DNA of 64,000 bases from positions 16,025-80,024 of the forward strand of contig CAMCVA010000012.1 in the NCBI GenBank assembly GCA_945879625.1, read 5' to 3'. Every line of letters begins with the position of its first letter. Positions within the stretch are counted from its first letter, which is position 1. This DNA comes from Flavobacterium psychrophilum. Lineage in GTDB: Bacteria > Bacteroidota > Bacteroidia > Flavobacteriales > Flavobacteriaceae. Position numbers and translations under genes: made by a program. This document shows, piece by piece, positions 38,923 through 48,636 of this stretch. Under the pieces are notes generated by a model. That model saw nothing but the letters and a program-made list of their open reading frames with translations. It made no database searches and had not been told where the DNA came from.

Positions 38923-39867
38923 TTATTTGGCCAATTCTTGTCGCGAAGCAATTGCTTGAACTGCCCATTCTTTATCTTTTTCAAGCTGATTTTTTAAGGC
39001 GTCAAGCGAATCAAATTTTTGTTCGTCTCGAATAAAATCGAGCAATTCAACTTGCAGCTGTTGGTCGTATAAATCGCCTTCAAAATCCATGTAAAATATT
39101 TCTATAGTCTGGGTTTCCCCATTTACAGTAGGACGTATACCAATATTCATGAGTCCATACACCTGTTTTTGATTCAATTGGCTTTGCACCAAATACACCC
39201 CTTTTTTGGGAATGAGTTTGTAGGCCTCGGCTACTGCCAAATTGGCTGTGGGAAATCCGATGGTTCGTCCCAATTGATTGCCTTTTTGCACCCGACCATT
39301 TAGTTGATAGGGATGTCCCAAATAGCCGTTGGCCAATTTTATATTGCCCTGAAATAAAGCGGTTCTAATTTTGGTCGAGCTGATGTTTACTTCGTTGAGC
39401 ATTTCGGCGGCTATTTGCGTGACTTGAAAGCCGTATTTCCCGCCATACGCTACCAAATCGTGAAAGTCAGCGGTGCGGTTTTTGCCAAATCGATGGTCAT
39501 GTCCCACAATAATTTGATGCACTTGCAACTTTTTGACCAGCACTGATTCTATAAATTCCTCGGCGGTCAAGGACGAAAAGGCCTCGTCAAACGGATGCAC
39601 AATTAAGTGGTCAACGCCTGTTTTGTCGAGCAATGCTTTGCGTTCCTCTATCGTGTTGAGCAACTGAATAGAGGTGTCGCCTTGTAAGACCAATCGTGGA
39701 TGGGGAAAAAACGTAAGGATAAGGCTGCAGCAATTTTCTTGTTTGGCCGTTTCGATTAGGTGGTGGATGATTTGCTGATGCCCTTTGTGAACTCCGTCAA
39801 ATGTGCCAATGGTAACCACGGTTTTGCCCTTGGCCGTATAAAAATCAATCCCCTGAAATAAAGTCAA
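38923..39867 (-). CDS. ribF: Bifunctional riboflavin kinase / FAD synthetase
   Basis: RibF phosphorylates riboflavin to FMN and adenylates FMN to FAD. The 314-aa protein has the N-terminal FAD-synthetase domain (TIGTFDGVHKGHQQII with the HxGH signature, IVGHDHRFGKNRTADF, STKIRTALFQGNI) and the C-terminal flavokinase domain (GRVQKGNQLGRTIGFPTANL, KKGVYLVQ, NIGIRPTVNG). The start codon is TTG at 39867: an in-frame stop lies 15 bp upstream and no ATG gives the family N-terminus. A TAAATTTG -7 box at 39891-39898 supports this start. Confidence 0.95.
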   Translation of the reverse strand: MTLFQGIDFYTAKGKTVVTIGTFDGVHKGHQQIIHHLIETAKQENCCSLILTFFPHPRLVLQGDTSIQLLNTIEERKALLDKTGVDHLIVHPFDEAFSSLTAEEFIESVLVKKLQVHQIIVGHDHRFGKNRTADFHDLVAYGGKYGFQVTQIAAEMLNEVNISSTKIRTALFQGNIKLANGYLGHPYQLNGRVQKGNQLGRTIGFPTANLAVAEAYKLIPKKGVYLVQSQLNQKQVYGLMNIGIRPTVNGETQTIEIFYMDFEGDLYDQQLQVELLDFIRDEQKFDSLDALKNQLEKDKEWAVQAIASRQELAK

Positions 39868-39890
39868 AACACCTGTATTTTAAATTGCGC

Positions 39891-39898
39891 CAAATTTA
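39891..39898 (-). promoter_or_regulatory. -7 box of ribF
   Basis: On the minus strand this reads TAAATTTG, an exact consensus, about 24 bp before the TTG start at 39867. Confidence 0.65.
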
Positions 39899-40037
39899 AC
39901 CATCCAAAATGATAAATCAGCGATAAATAGGATGAATGTCAAATTTTAACAGGCTAATTTTTCTAAAATACAAATCCAAAACAATAAAAAATCAAAAAAT
40001 ATACTATTTTTACTGCCTATTATTAGACAACTATAAA

Positions 40038-42746
40038 ATGAAAAAAACTTTACTATTCGTTGCGATTTTGTGTGGATTCTCACACCTATTCGCTCAAAAT
40101 TTTGGTGCTTGGAAAAAGCTTTCGACCGCTCAATTTGCACCAGAATCGCTTATCAGAACAACTTCGTATTCTGAAAATCAAGTGTTATTTACGTTAAACT
40201 TGGCCGAATTTAAACAAGCTTTAATTGCCGTTCCCGCTAAATTTTCTGGTCAAGCAGGAGCCGACATTTATTTCCCGACTGCAACTGGAGAATTAGAAAA
40301 ATTCTTGGTTTGGGAAAACTCTAATTTTGACCCTGCACTTCAGGCGCAATACCCAAACATACGTTCGTATTCTGGTTACAGCGCTCTAGACAACTCTTCA
40401 ACTATTAATTTTAGTATAGATCCAACCGGTGTGCAAACCATGGTTTTGCGTGCCGATAATGGCAACGAATTCATTGAGCCGTACACCAAAGACAATTCGG
40501 TTTATGTGTTATTTGACACCAAAACCAGAACAACTCCCCGTTTGCCTTTTGCCTGTAACACGGTAGACCAAGAGGTAGCACAAGGGATCTTAAACAATCC
40601 AGCTGTTGTCAATAGAGCAAGTAATTTGTCTTACAAAACCATGCGTTTAGCTCTTTCTTGTGTGGGCGAATACGGTGCTTATTTTGGCGGAACCGTAGCC
40701 GGAGCTTTGGGCGGAATGAATGCCACAATGACCCGTGTAAACGGCGTGATGGAAAAAGACTTGGCCTTGCATTTAAACATTATTGCCAACAATAATTTAG
40801 TAGTGTTTACCAATGCAGGAACTGACCCATATTCAAACGGAGCTACCGGATCTGGTGGAACATGGAACGCCGAATTACAAAACACCTTAACCAGTGTGAT
40901 TGGGGATGCAAATTATGACATCGGGCATTTATTTGGCGCGTCAGGTGGTGGTGGAAACGCAGGCTGCATTGGCTGTGTTTGTGAAGATGGATCAAAAGGA
41001 AGTGCGTTTACTTCACCTTCAAACAACATACCAGCAGGTGATACTTTTGATATAGATTACGTAGTGCACGAAATGGGCCATCAATTGGGTGGAACCCATA
41101 GTTTTTCTCATCAATCAGAAGGAAGCGGAACAAATGTTGAGCCGGGTAGTGGATCATCGATCATGGGCTATGCAGGCATTACCAGTTATGATGTGCAAAA
41201 TAATTCGGATGCGTATTTCACATTTGCAAATATCAAGCAAATACAGACTAACTTAAACACGAAAACCTGTCCGGTTAGCACACCGATTACGGATAATGCA
41301 ATTCCTGTAATTACATTTCCTTTGCCAAGTGCAAATACGTCAAATCCCGCTACAGTAGTTGTAATTCCTAAAAGTACACCTTATATTCTAAAAGGAGTAG
41401 TAACCGATCCTGACGGAGATGCAATGACCTATACTTGGGAGTCAATTGACAGCGCAGGAACAACGGCAACAGGCGCAAATAGTGTGGCTTCGCCTACAAA
41501 AGCTACTGGTCCAAATTTCCGATCGTTTCCTCCTAGTACTTCACCAAACAGATATATGCCAGCGTATGCTAGCGTACTAAGTGGCGTGCTGTCTACACAA
41601 TGGGAATCAGTAAATTCAACTGGAAGAAATTCCAAATTTGCTTTTACCGCTAGAGACAACCATGCAGGCGGGAATCAACAAACCAACACGACGTCGATAA
41701 CTGTGACAACCAGTTCTACGGTAGGGCCATTTGCCGTAACTTCACAAAGTACACTTGGTGAAGCTTGGGCGCAAGGAGCAACCAAAACAATTACTTGGGA
41801 TGTGAATAACGCGAATACGTTGGCAGGGTCGGCTAATGTCAATATCAAATTGTCAATTGATGGAGGAGCAACTTTCCCCTACACTTTGGCTTCGGATACT
41901 CCAAATGATGGAAATGAAGATATTGTTGTGCCTACAACACCGGCTTCGTTAACCTGTCGTTTGATGATCGAGCCAACGGCTAACATTTATTACGCCATTA
42001 ATTCAAAAGCGTTTTATATTGGGTATGAAGTAGTAACCAACTGTGTAACCTATAATTACTCAGGAGCTGCGTTCAATTTAACCAACGGAACCAATACGTG
42101 GACTACAAAAGCCATCAATGTGCCAACTGCTGGAATTATTAGCGATGTGAACATTACGGTTAATGCTACCCACACGAATTTACAAAACCTACAAATGGCT
42201 GTTATTCGTCCTGGAGGCACTATTTTAACGTATTACAACCAACATTGTACAGGCAATGCCAACATGAGCGCTACTTTTGATAGCCAAGGACCTGCACTAG
42301 CCTGCGCCAGTCCGTTACAAGGCACATTTGCTCCGTCAAACGCCAATTTAAATACTTTGAGTGGTTTTAGCCAACAAGGCAACTGGCAATTTGGATTTAA
42401 AGATGTTGTTAATGGACCAGATTCTGGATCAATAAATTCCTTTTCAATTGAAGTTTGTTCACAGACAACCCAGTTGCTAGCGGCAGACACGTTTGGATTT
42501 GAGAACTTTAGTTTATATCCAAACCCAAATAACGGATCATTTACCGTTGCGTTTACGGCCCAATCTAGCGAAAAAATTGCGATTGAAGTGCACGATTTAA
42601 GCGGAAGAAAAATTCTATCCAACTCGTATGCAAACCAAGGCGTGTTTGCTGAAACTTTGCAACTGGATAATGCACAATCTGGAATTTATTTGGTTTCAAT
42701 TACCAACGGAACCAACAAAATTGTAAAACGAATTGTTATTCAATAA
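40038..42746 (+). CDS. Secreted reprolysin-like (M12B-type) metalloprotease with P domain and T9SS type A sorting signal
   Basis: The start is set at the ATG at 40038 (MKKTLLFVAILCGFSHLFAQ, a signal peptide); the in-frame ATG at 39936 would add 34 non-signal residues. The 902-aa protein has a pro-region and then the zinc site HEMGHQLGGTH (HExxHxxGxxH, His344, 348 and 354 expected) with a downstream Met-turn SSIMGYAGI. An Ig/cadherin-like segment (VVTDPDGDAMTYTWESID), a proprotein-convertase P domain at about 665-808 and a C-terminal T9SS type A domain (LYPNPNNGSF...IYLVSITNGTNKIVKRIVI) follow. It is probably exported through T9SS and anchored or released at the surface. A terminator follows. 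Confidence 0.93.
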   Translation: MKKTLLFVAILCGFSHLFAQNFGAWKKLSTAQFAPESLIRTTSYSENQVLFTLNLAEFKQALIAVPAKFSGQAGADIYFPTATGELEKFLVWENSNFDPALQAQYPNIRSYSGYSALDNSSTINFSIDPTGVQTMVLRADNGNEFIEPYTKDNSVYVLFDTKTRTTPRLPFACNTVDQEVAQGILNNPAVVNRASNLSYKTMRLALSCVGEYGAYFGGTVAGALGGMNATMTRVNGVMEKDLALHLNIIANNNLVVFTNAGTDPYSNGATGSGGTWNAELQNTLTSVIGDANYDIGHLFGASGGGGNAGCIGCVCEDGSKGSAFTSPSNNIPAGDTFDIDYVVHEMGHQLGGTHSFSHQSEGSGTNVEPGSGSSIMGYAGITSYDVQNNSDAYFTFANIKQIQTNLNTKTCPVSTPITDNAIPVITFPLPSANTSNPATVVVIPKSTPYILKGVVTDPDGDAMTYTWESIDSAGTTATGANSVASPTKATGPNFRSFPPSTSPNRYMPAYASVLSGVLSTQWESVNSTGRNSKFAFTARDNHAGGNQQTNTTSITVTTSSTVGPFAVTSQSTLGEAWAQGATKTITWDVNNANTLAGSANVNIKLSIDGGATFPYTLASDTPNDGNEDIVVPTTPASLTCRLMIEPTANIYYAINSKAFYIGYEVVTNCVTYNYSGAAFNLTNGTNTWTTKAINVPTAGIISDVNITVNATHTNLQNLQMAVIRPGGTILTYYNQHCTGNANMSATFDSQGPALACASPLQGTFAPSNANLNTLSGFSQQGNWQFGFKDVVNGPDSGSINSFSIEVCSQTTQLLAADTFGFENFSLYPNPNNGSFTVAFTAQSSEKIAIEVHDLSGRKILSNSYANQGVFAETLQLDNAQSGIYLVSITNGTNKIVKRIVIQ

Positions 42747-42763
42747 CGATATCTTATTCTACT

Positions 42764-42794
42764 AAAAGCGCTCCATTCGAGCGCTTTTTTTTTT
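42764..42794 (+). terminator. Intrinsic terminator after the metalloprotease gene
   Basis: The stem AAAGCGCTC / GAGCGCTTT (loop CATTC) is followed by a run of nine or more T. It lies 18 bp after the stop. Confidence 0.92.
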
Positions 42795-42894
42795 GACCAT
42801 ACAAATCTTTCTATTCAAGATTTTCAAGCTTAATTTGCTTGAATTATTTTGCTTTAAAAATAAGGTATGAGCAAGTAAAATTCAGAATTAGTCC

Positions 42895-42902
42895 TAAATT
42901 TG
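42895..42902 (+). promoter_or_regulatory. -7 box of aspS
   Basis: TAAATTTG matches the consensus and lies 18 bp before the chosen ATG at 42921. It argues against the in-frame upstream ATG at 42900. Confidence 0.65.
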
Positions 42903-42920
42903 CACACTAAATTAGAAAGC

Positions 42921-44672
42921 ATGTACAGAAGTCATACCTGTGGCGAATTATCCGCTGCGCACATCAATTCAGAAGTAACCTTAGCCGGTTGGGTACAAAA
43001 ATCGAGAGACAAAGGATTCATGAATTGGGTTGATTTGCGCGACCGCTATGGCGTTACCCAATTGATATTTGACGAAAGCAGAACAGACAAAGCCGTTTTT
43101 GACTTATCCAAAATCCTAGGTAGAGAATATGTGATTCAAGTAACCGGAACAGTCATTGAGCGCGAATCCAAAAATTCGGGAATGACTACCGGAGATATTG
43201 AGATTTTGGTTTCCAAACTCACGGTGCTTAACGGCTCATTGACGCCTCCTTTTACTATAGAAGACGAAACCGACGGCGGCGAAGACATTCGCATGAAATA
43301 CCGCTACATAGACATCCGCAGAAATCCGGTAAAAAATAATTTGCTGTTTCGTCATAAAGTTGCCATGGAAGTACGCAAGTACCTATCGGCACAAGATTTT
43401 TGCGAAGTTGAAACCCCATATTTGATTAAATCAACTCCCGAAGGAGCCCGTGATTTCGTGGTGCCTAGCCGCATGAACGAAGGCCAATTTTATGCGTTGC
43501 CGCAATCGCCACAAACCTTCAAACAATTGTTGATGGTGGGTGGAATGGACAAGTATTTTCAGCTTGTAAAATGTTTCCGCGACGAAGATTTGCGCGCCGA
43601 TCGCCAGCCCGAGTTTACTCAAATTGATTGCGAGATGGCCTTTGTGGAGCAAGAAGATATATTAAACACGTTTGAGGGTCTTACGCGGCATTTACTCAAA
43701 GAAATCAAAGGAATAGACATAGATAAATTCCCCAGAATGACCTATGATTACGCCATGAAAACCTACGGAAACGACAAACCAGACATTCGTTTTGGAATGG
43801 AATTTGGCGAACTCAACGCAGTAGCCCAGCACAACGATTTTCCGGTGTTTGATGCTGCTGAATTGGTAGTTGGGATAGCTGTTCCAGGCGCCGGCGAATT
43901 AACCCGCAAAGAAATTGATGGAATAATTGATTGGATTAAACGTCCGCAAATCGGGGCGAGTGGCATGGTCTATGTGAAATGCAATGCCGACGGCAGCTAC
44001 AAATCATCGGTAGATAAATTTTATGACCAAGCTGATTTAGCCCAATGGGCCCAAATTACAGGAGCTAATCCGGGCGATATGATTTTAGTCTTGTCGGGGA
44101 ATGCCGATAAAACTAGAACGCAATTGAGCGCCTTGCGTATGGAAATGGCCACGCGTTTGGGCTTGCGTAATCCAGCTGAATTTGCACCATTATGGGTGGT
44201 TGATTTCCCGTTATTGGAATTTGACGAAGAGAGTGGCCGCTACCACGCGATGCATCATCCGTTTACTTCGCCAAAACCCGAAGACATGCATTTGCTAGAA
44301 ACCGATCCGGGCAAAGTACGTGCCAATGCCTATGACATGGTGTTGAATGGAAATGAGATTGGTGGTGGATCGATTCGTATACACGACAAAGCGACACAGC
44401 AATTGATGTTTAATTATTTGGGATTCACGCCCGAAGAAGCCAAAAATCAATTTGGCTTTTTGATGGATGCCTTTCAATTTGGCGCTCCGCCTCACGGGGG
44501 ATTGGCCTTTGGATTAGACCGTTTGGTGGCAATTTTGGGTGGACAAGAAACCATACGTGACTTTATTGCGTTTCCTAAAAACAATTCCGGCCGTGATGTC
44601 ATGATTGATGCGCCTTCAGCAATTGATGAGAAACAATTAAAAGAATTGCACATAAAATTAAATTTCGCCTAG
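42921..44672 (+). CDS. aspS: Aspartate-tRNA ligase
   Basis: AspS charges tRNA-Asp. The start is set at the ATG at 42921 ([10 protein letters not shown]), giving 583 aa, the bacterial AspRS length. The N-terminal OB fold ([24 protein letters not shown]), class II motif 2 ([21 protein letters not shown]), the bacterial GAD insert and motif 3 ([18 protein letters not shown]) are all present. The flipping loop [20 protein letters not shown] segment is intact. It is a single gene with its own promoter. Confidence 0.98.
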   Translation: MYRSHTCGELSAAHINSEVTLAGWVQKSRDKGFMNWVDLRDRYGVTQLIFDESRTDKAVFDLSKILGREYVIQVTGTVIERESKNSGMTTGDIEILVSKLTVLNGSLTPPFTIEDETDGGEDIRMKYRYIDIRRNPVKNNLLFRHKVAMEVRKYLSAQDFCEVETPYLIKSTPEGARDFVVPSRMNEGQFYALPQSPQTFKQLLMVGGMDKYFQLVKCFRDEDLRADRQPEFTQIDCEMAFVEQEDILNTFEGLTRHLLKEIKGIDIDKFPRMTYDYAMKTYGNDKPDIRFGMEFGELNAVAQHNDFPVFDAAELVVGIAVPGAGELTRKEIDGIIDWIKRPQIGASGMVYVKCNADGSYKSSVDKFYDQADLAQWAQITGANPGDMILVLSGNADKTRTQLSALRMEMATRLGLRNPAEFAPLWVVDFPLLEFDEESGRYHAMHHPFTSPKPEDMHLLETDPGKVRANAYDMVLNGNEIGGGSIRIHDKATQQLMFNYLGFTPEEAKNQFGFLMDAFQFGAPPHGGLAFGLDRLVAILGGQETIRDFIAFPKNNSGRDVMIDAPSAIDEKQLKELHIKLNFA

Positions 44673-44762
44673 ATTTTTGTTAAAAATCTATAGAAAACGT
44701 TGATAATCAATAAATTTTTGGAAATTTTTTCGTAAGAAAATCATTTGTATTGTTTTTACACC

Positions 44763-44770
44763 TACATTTG
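44763..44770 (+). promoter_or_regulatory. -7 box of the cold-shock gene
   Basis: TACATTTG lies 29 bp upstream of the ATG at 44800, with TTTG at 44744-44747 as a possible -33 element at shorter than usual spacing (15 bp). The leader would be short, unlike the long thermosensor leader of E. coli cspA. Confidence 0.6.
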
Positions 44771-44799
44771 CCACATTATAAATTATTATTACAATTACA

Positions 44800-45000
44800 A
44801 TGCGTACAGGTACAGTAAAATTTTTCAATGAATCTAAAGGTTATGGATTCATTACAGATGAAGAAACAGGAAAAGACATTTTCGTTCATGCATCAGGAAT
44901 CAAAGCGGAAGAACTTCGTGAAGGTGATAGAGTAAGCTATGAAGAAGAAGAAGGTCGTAAAGGTAAAGTGGCTGCTCAAGTAGTAGTTATCGAAGACTAA
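44800..45000 (+). CDS. Cold-shock domain protein
   Basis: This 66-aa single cold-shock domain carries both nucleic-acid binding motifs, RNP1 (KGYGFI) and RNP2 (DIFVHA), and the acidic run EEEEGRKGK. It should bind single-stranded RNA or DNA as a chaperone. It is single-cistron: own -7 box and a strong terminator 31 bp after the stop. Family members (CspA, CspC etc.) cannot be told apart from sequence alone. Confidence 0.95.
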   Translation: MRTGTVKFFNESKGYGFITDEETGKDIFVHASGIKAEELREGDRVSYEEEEGRKGKVAAQVVVIED

Positions 45001-45029
45001 TATATACATATTTGTTTCCTAGAATGTTT

Positions 45030-45059
45030 AACGTCCCGAGTTTATCGGGACGTTTTTTT
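45030..45059 (+). terminator. Intrinsic terminator of the cold-shock gene, with palindromic core
   Basis: The stem ACGTCCCGA / TCGGGACGT around a short loop is followed by T7. The TCCCGA...TCGGGA core is the same as in the interspersed palindrome of bioD, so the element may have been recruited as a terminator or may have arisen from one. Confidence 0.88.
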
Positions 45060-45219
45060 ATGTGTTAATTCCAAGTGATACCGACTATTTACATCTGCTT
45101 GAATTATCAATCTCAACCTTCGTAATTAAACAACTGCCAAGAAAAAAGATCGCTTATTTAAAACCGTTCAAAATAACCTAATTCTGCCCAAAAACTCCCT
45201 AGGAAATATCAATTTTTCG

Positions 45220-45249
45220 TTGCTAATTAATTAATCACACTTATCTTTG
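45220..45249 (+). promoter_or_regulatory. Promoter of the nuo operon (TTG-N19-TATCTTTG)
   Basis: TTG at 45220-45222 and TATCTTTG at 45242-45249 are 19 bp apart, as in the atpD promoter. The nuoA ATG at 45278 follows after 28 bp. The 160 bp upstream of it (45060-45219) holds no gene. Confidence 0.75.
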
Positions 45250-45277
45250 TGGCAAATTTTTTTTAAACAAATTTCCT

Positions 45278-45643
45278 ATGCAATCCAATCAATTAGACTA
45301 CCTCCCTATTTTCATGCAACTCTTGTTGGCAGTAGGGTTTGTTGTAGGAGCCATACTCATTTCAAGCAAAATAGGTCCACAACGAAATTCTGAAATCAAA
45401 GACAAAAATTTTGAGTGCGGAATCGAATCCTACGGAAATGCACGTATTCCCTTTTCAGTAAAATATTTTGTAGTGGCCATTCTTTTTGTATTGTTTGATG
45501 TAGAGGTAATTTTCTTATATCCCTGGGCCATCAATTTCAAAGAAATGGGCATCGAAGGAATGCTGAAAATGATCGTATTCATGGCCTTGTTGCTCATCGG
45601 ATTTTTCTATATCATCAAAAAGAAAGCCCTCGAATGGGAATAA
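45278..45643 (+). CDS. nuoA: NADH-quinone oxidoreductase subunit A
   Basis: NuoA is a small membrane subunit of complex I. The 121-aa protein has three transmembrane helices and the family motif FECGIESYGNARIPFSVKYFVVAILFVLFDVEVIFLYPW. It opens the nuoA-N operon, 28 bp after a good promoter. Confidence 0.96.
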   Translation: MQSNQLDYLPIFMQLLLAVGFVVGAILISSKIGPQRNSEIKDKNFECGIESYGNARIPFSVKYFVVAILFVLFDVEVIFLYPWAINFKEMGIEGMLKMIVFMALLLIGFFYIIKKKALEWE

Positions 45644-45713
45644 ATTCGCCGACTTCAACTGCGGTTAATCAATTATAATTACATCCACACCTGTACAATT
45701 CAAAATAAAAAAC

Positions 45714-46262
45714 ATGAGTGATTCAAAAGTATCAATGGTAGCACCGCCAGACGGAGTTGTAGGAGAAGGATTCTTCGCCACAAAGCTCAATGATGTGGTA
45801 GGATTAGCCCGCGCCAATTCGTTGTGGCCTTTGCCCTTTGCAACATCTTGTTGTGGAATTGAATTTATGGCCACCATGGCTTCACATTACGATTTAGCCC
45901 GATTTGGTTCGGAGCGCGTGAGTTTTTCGCCTCGCCAAGCCGACATGCTTTTGGTAATGGGAACCATCTCCAAAAAAATGGGCCCAATTTTGCGTCAAGT
46001 ATACGAACAAATGGCCGAACCCAGATGGGTAATAGCGGTAGGAGCTTGCGCCTCTTCGGGAGGAGTATTTGATACCTATTCGGTATTGCAAGGCATTGAC
46101 AAAGTAATCCCGGTAGATGTATATGTGCCCGGTTGTCCACCAAGACCCGAACAAATTGTTGATGGGGTGATGAAATTGCAAGAATTGGTCAAATCGGAGT
46201 CGGTGCGTCGCAGAAGTTCACCCGAATACCAAGAATTATTAGCTTCTTATAATATCAAATAA
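45714..46262 (+). CDS. nuoB: NADH-quinone oxidoreductase subunit B
   Basis: NuoB carries the N2 [4Fe-4S] cluster near the quinone site. The 182-aa protein has the adjacent Cys pair in [16 protein letters not shown], a further cluster Cys in GACASSGG, and [14 protein letters not shown]. The quinone-site [15 protein letters not shown] segment is conserved. It follows nuoA by 70 bp, the largest early gap of the operon, and ends 2 bp before nuoC. Confidence 0.97.
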   Translation: MSDSKVSMVAPPDGVVGEGFFATKLNDVVGLARANSLWPLPFATSCCGIEFMATMASHYDLARFGSERVSFSPRQADMLLVMGTISKKMGPILRQVYEQMAEPRWVIAVGACASSGGVFDTYSVLQGIDKVIPVDVYVPGCPPRPEQIVDGVMKLQELVKSESVRRRSSPEYQELLASYNIK

Positions 46263-46264
46263 AG

Positions 46265-46783
46265 ATGGCCCAAGAAATCGCTGACATTCAAGAAATAGTA
46301 GAAGCCCAATTTGGGACTGCCGTGCGCAATTTTCATATGGATTTTGACGTCATTACCTTTGAGGTAGATGCCGAAAAAAATACAGCCCTGTTGCTTTTCT
46401 TGAAAAACGAAGAAACCTTACAGTTTCATTTTTTAACTGATTTGTGCGGCATTCACTACCCAGACAATGACGACGATCACCAGTTTGCAGTGGTATATCA
46501 CATGCACAATTGGGTGACCAATACCCGCATCAAAATCAAAGCGTATGTAAACGCAACTCCCGAAATTAAAACCGCATCCAATATCTTTTTGTGTGCCAAT
46601 TGGATGGAACGCGAAACCTATGATTTTTATGGCATTCACTTCAGTGGTCATCCGCAACTGAAACGCATTTTGAATATGGATGAAATGTTGTCGTTTCCGA
46701 TGCGCAAAGAATTTCCGATGGAAGACAGCGGCCGAACCGACAAAGACGATCGTTACTTCGGAAGAACCACCACCAACGCCTAA
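46265..46783 (+). CDS. nuoC: NADH-quinone oxidoreductase subunit C
   Basis: The 172-aa subunit of the Q-module has the 30-kDa family signature WMERETYDFYGIHFSGHPQLKRILNMD. NuoC and NuoD are separate genes here, unlike the fused NuoCD of E. coli. It ends 11 bp before nuoD. Confidence 0.96.
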   Translation: MAQEIADIQEIVEAQFGTAVRNFHMDFDVITFEVDAEKNTALLLFLKNEETLQFHFLTDLCGIHYPDNDDDHQFAVVYHMHNWVTNTRIKIKAYVNATPEIKTASNIFLCANWMERETYDFYGIHFSGHPQLKRILNMDEMLSFPMRKEFPMEDSGRTDKDDRYFGRTTTNA

Positions 46784-46794
46784 TTTACGACAAC

Positions 46795-48030
46795 ATGTCA
46801 GAGCTATTATTACCGCCCGAACACCGTTATGCTAAAATTATCAAGGAAACCTTAAACGAAGAAGGAAACGAACTTTCTATCCTGAATTTAGGCCCTACGC
46901 ATCCGGCAACTCATGGAATTTTCCAAAATATTTTACTAATGGATGGGGAACGCATCGTCGAAGCCGAACCAACCATTGGGTACATTCACCGCGCCTTCGA
47001 AAAAATCGCCGAGAATCGTCCCTTTTACCAAATTACGCCACTCACTGATCGAATGAATTATTGTTCGTCGCCCATCAACAACATGGGCTGGTGGATGACT
47101 TTAGAAAAATTACTCGGTATTGAAGTGCCCAAACGTGCGCAATATTTGCGCGTAATCGTGATGGAATTGGCCCGCATTACCGACCACTTAATTTGCAACT
47201 CCATTTTAGGAGTAGATACAGGAGCCTATACTGGCTTTTTGTACGTGTTTCAGTTCCGCGAAAAAGTATACGAGATCTACGAAGAAATTTGTGGCGCTCG
47301 ATTAACAACAAACATGGGCCGTATCGGTGGATTTGAACGCGATTGGTCGCCTGAAGCTTTCCGTAAATTGGACGTGTTTTTGGAAGAATTTCCGGTAGCC
47401 TGGAAAGAATTTGAAAATTTATTTGAGCGTAACCGAATCTTCATTGACCGTACCGTAAATGTGGGCGGAATAACAGCTGAACAAGCGATGGCCTATGGAT
47501 TTACCGGTCCAAATTTACGTGCGGCAGGTGTTGATTATGATGTGCGTGTTTCTGAACCGTATTCGTCCTATGAAGATTTTGAATTTATAGTTCCGGTAGG
47601 AAAATCGGGTGATACCTACGATCGTTTTTGCGTGCGCAACGCCGAGGTGTGGGAAAGCATCAGTATCATCAAACAAGCCTTGGCCAAGTTGCCAGAAGGG
47701 CCCTACCACGCCGATGTTCCAGATTATTACTTGCCGCCCAAAGAAGACGTATATACCACCATGGAATCCTTAATCTACCACTTTAAAATTGTGATGGGCG
47801 AAGTGCCAGTTCCAGTTGCTGAGGTGTATCATGCCGTAGAAGGCGGAAACGGAGAATTGGGATTTTATTTGGTAACCGACGGCAGCAGAACGCCCTATCG
47901 TTTGCATTTCCGCAGACCGTGTTTCATTTATTACCAAGCTTATCCCGAGATGATTAAAGGCGCGTTATTATCTGATGCGATTGTCATCTTGTCTAGTTTA
48001 AATGTGATCGCAGGCGAATTAGACGCCTAA
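46795..48030 (+). CDS. nuoD: NADH-quinone oxidoreductase subunit D
   Basis: The 411-aa 49-kDa subunit forms the quinone pocket with NuoB. Markers are LGPTHPATHG, IGYIHRAFEKIAENR, MNYCSSPINN and the C-terminal REPCFI-like KDGSRTPYRLHFRRPCF. It is related to [NiFe]-hydrogenase large subunits but lacks the metal-binding cysteines, as expected. Full length. Confidence 0.97.
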   Translation: MSELLLPPEHRYAKIIKETLNEEGNELSILNLGPTHPATHGIFQNILLMDGERIVEAEPTIGYIHRAFEKIAENRPFYQITPLTDRMNYCSSPINNMGWWMTLEKLLGIEVPKRAQYLRVIVMELARITDHLICNSILGVDTGAYTGFLYVFQFREKVYEIYEEICGARLTTNMGRIGGFERDWSPEAFRKLDVFLEEFPVAWKEFENLFERNRIFIDRTVNVGGITAEQAMAYGFTGPNLRAAGVDYDVRVSEPYSSYEDFEFIVPVGKSGDTYDRFCVRNAEVWESISIIKQALAKLPEGPYHADVPDYYLPPKEDVYTTMESLIYHFKIVMGEVPVPVAEVYHAVEGGNGELGFYLVTDGSRTPYRLHFRRPCFIYYQAYPEMIKGALLSDAIVILSSLNVIAGELDA

Positions 48031-48104
48031 AAGTTTCAGCACAAGAAGAATAATTTTTGACCCAACGTCAGCAAACTGACAAAGCATTCAGAATTAAAAT
48101 AAAA

Positions 48105-48635
48105 ATGGAGAAAACGCACCACAAACAAGAGATACACATTACCGATTCGTTGATGGCCCGCATCAATGAGTTAATCAGTCACTATCCTGCCGATAAACGC
48201 AAATCAGCTTTATTGCCTGTTTTGCATGAGGTACAAGATGCACACGACAATTGGTTGAGCATCGAGTTGCAAGATAAAGTAGCTGAAATTCTGCACATTA
48301 AACCGATTGAGGTGTATGAAGTGGCGAGCTTTTATACCATGTTTAATCGCCGTCCTGTTGGAAAATACATGTTTGAGTTTTGCCAAACCTCTCCTTGTTG
48401 TTTGAATGGCGTAGAAAACCTGATGGATTATACCTGCGAAAAATTGGGTGTACCAGTAGGAGAACCTACTGCCGATGGCCTTTTTGAAGTGCGCGGTGTT
48501 GAGTGTTTGGGCGCCTGTGGTTATGCCCCGATGATGCAATTGGGTGATTTTTACCAAGAGCACCTCACCAAAGAAAAAATAGATCAGTTGATCGACGATT
48601 GTAAAGCAAACAAAATCACGTTACACGATAAATAA
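48105..48635 (+). CDS. nuoE: NADH-quinone oxidoreductase subunit E
   Basis: The start is set at the ATG at 48105 (MEKTHHKQEIHITDSL, 176 aa); the in-frame start at 48057 would be a TTG and adds 16 residues. NuoE binds the N1a [2Fe-2S] cluster through four Cys, seen in EFCQTSPCCLNG and ECLGACGYAPMM. It ends 1 bp before nuoF, consistent with coupling. Confidence 0.95.
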   Translation: MEKTHHKQEIHITDSLMARINELISHYPADKRKSALLPVLHEVQDAHDNWLSIELQDKVAEILHIKPIEVYEVASFYTMFNRRPVGKYMFEFCQTSPCCLNGVENLMDYTCEKLGVPVGEPTADGLFEVRGVECLGACGYAPMMQLGDFYQEHLTKEKIDQLIDDCKANKITLHDK

Positions 48636-48636
48636 T

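Noticed and set aside
44670..44690. GATTTTTGTTAAAAATC inverted repeat after aspS as a terminator
   Set aside because: The stem is A/T only and no T-run follows; too weak to call.
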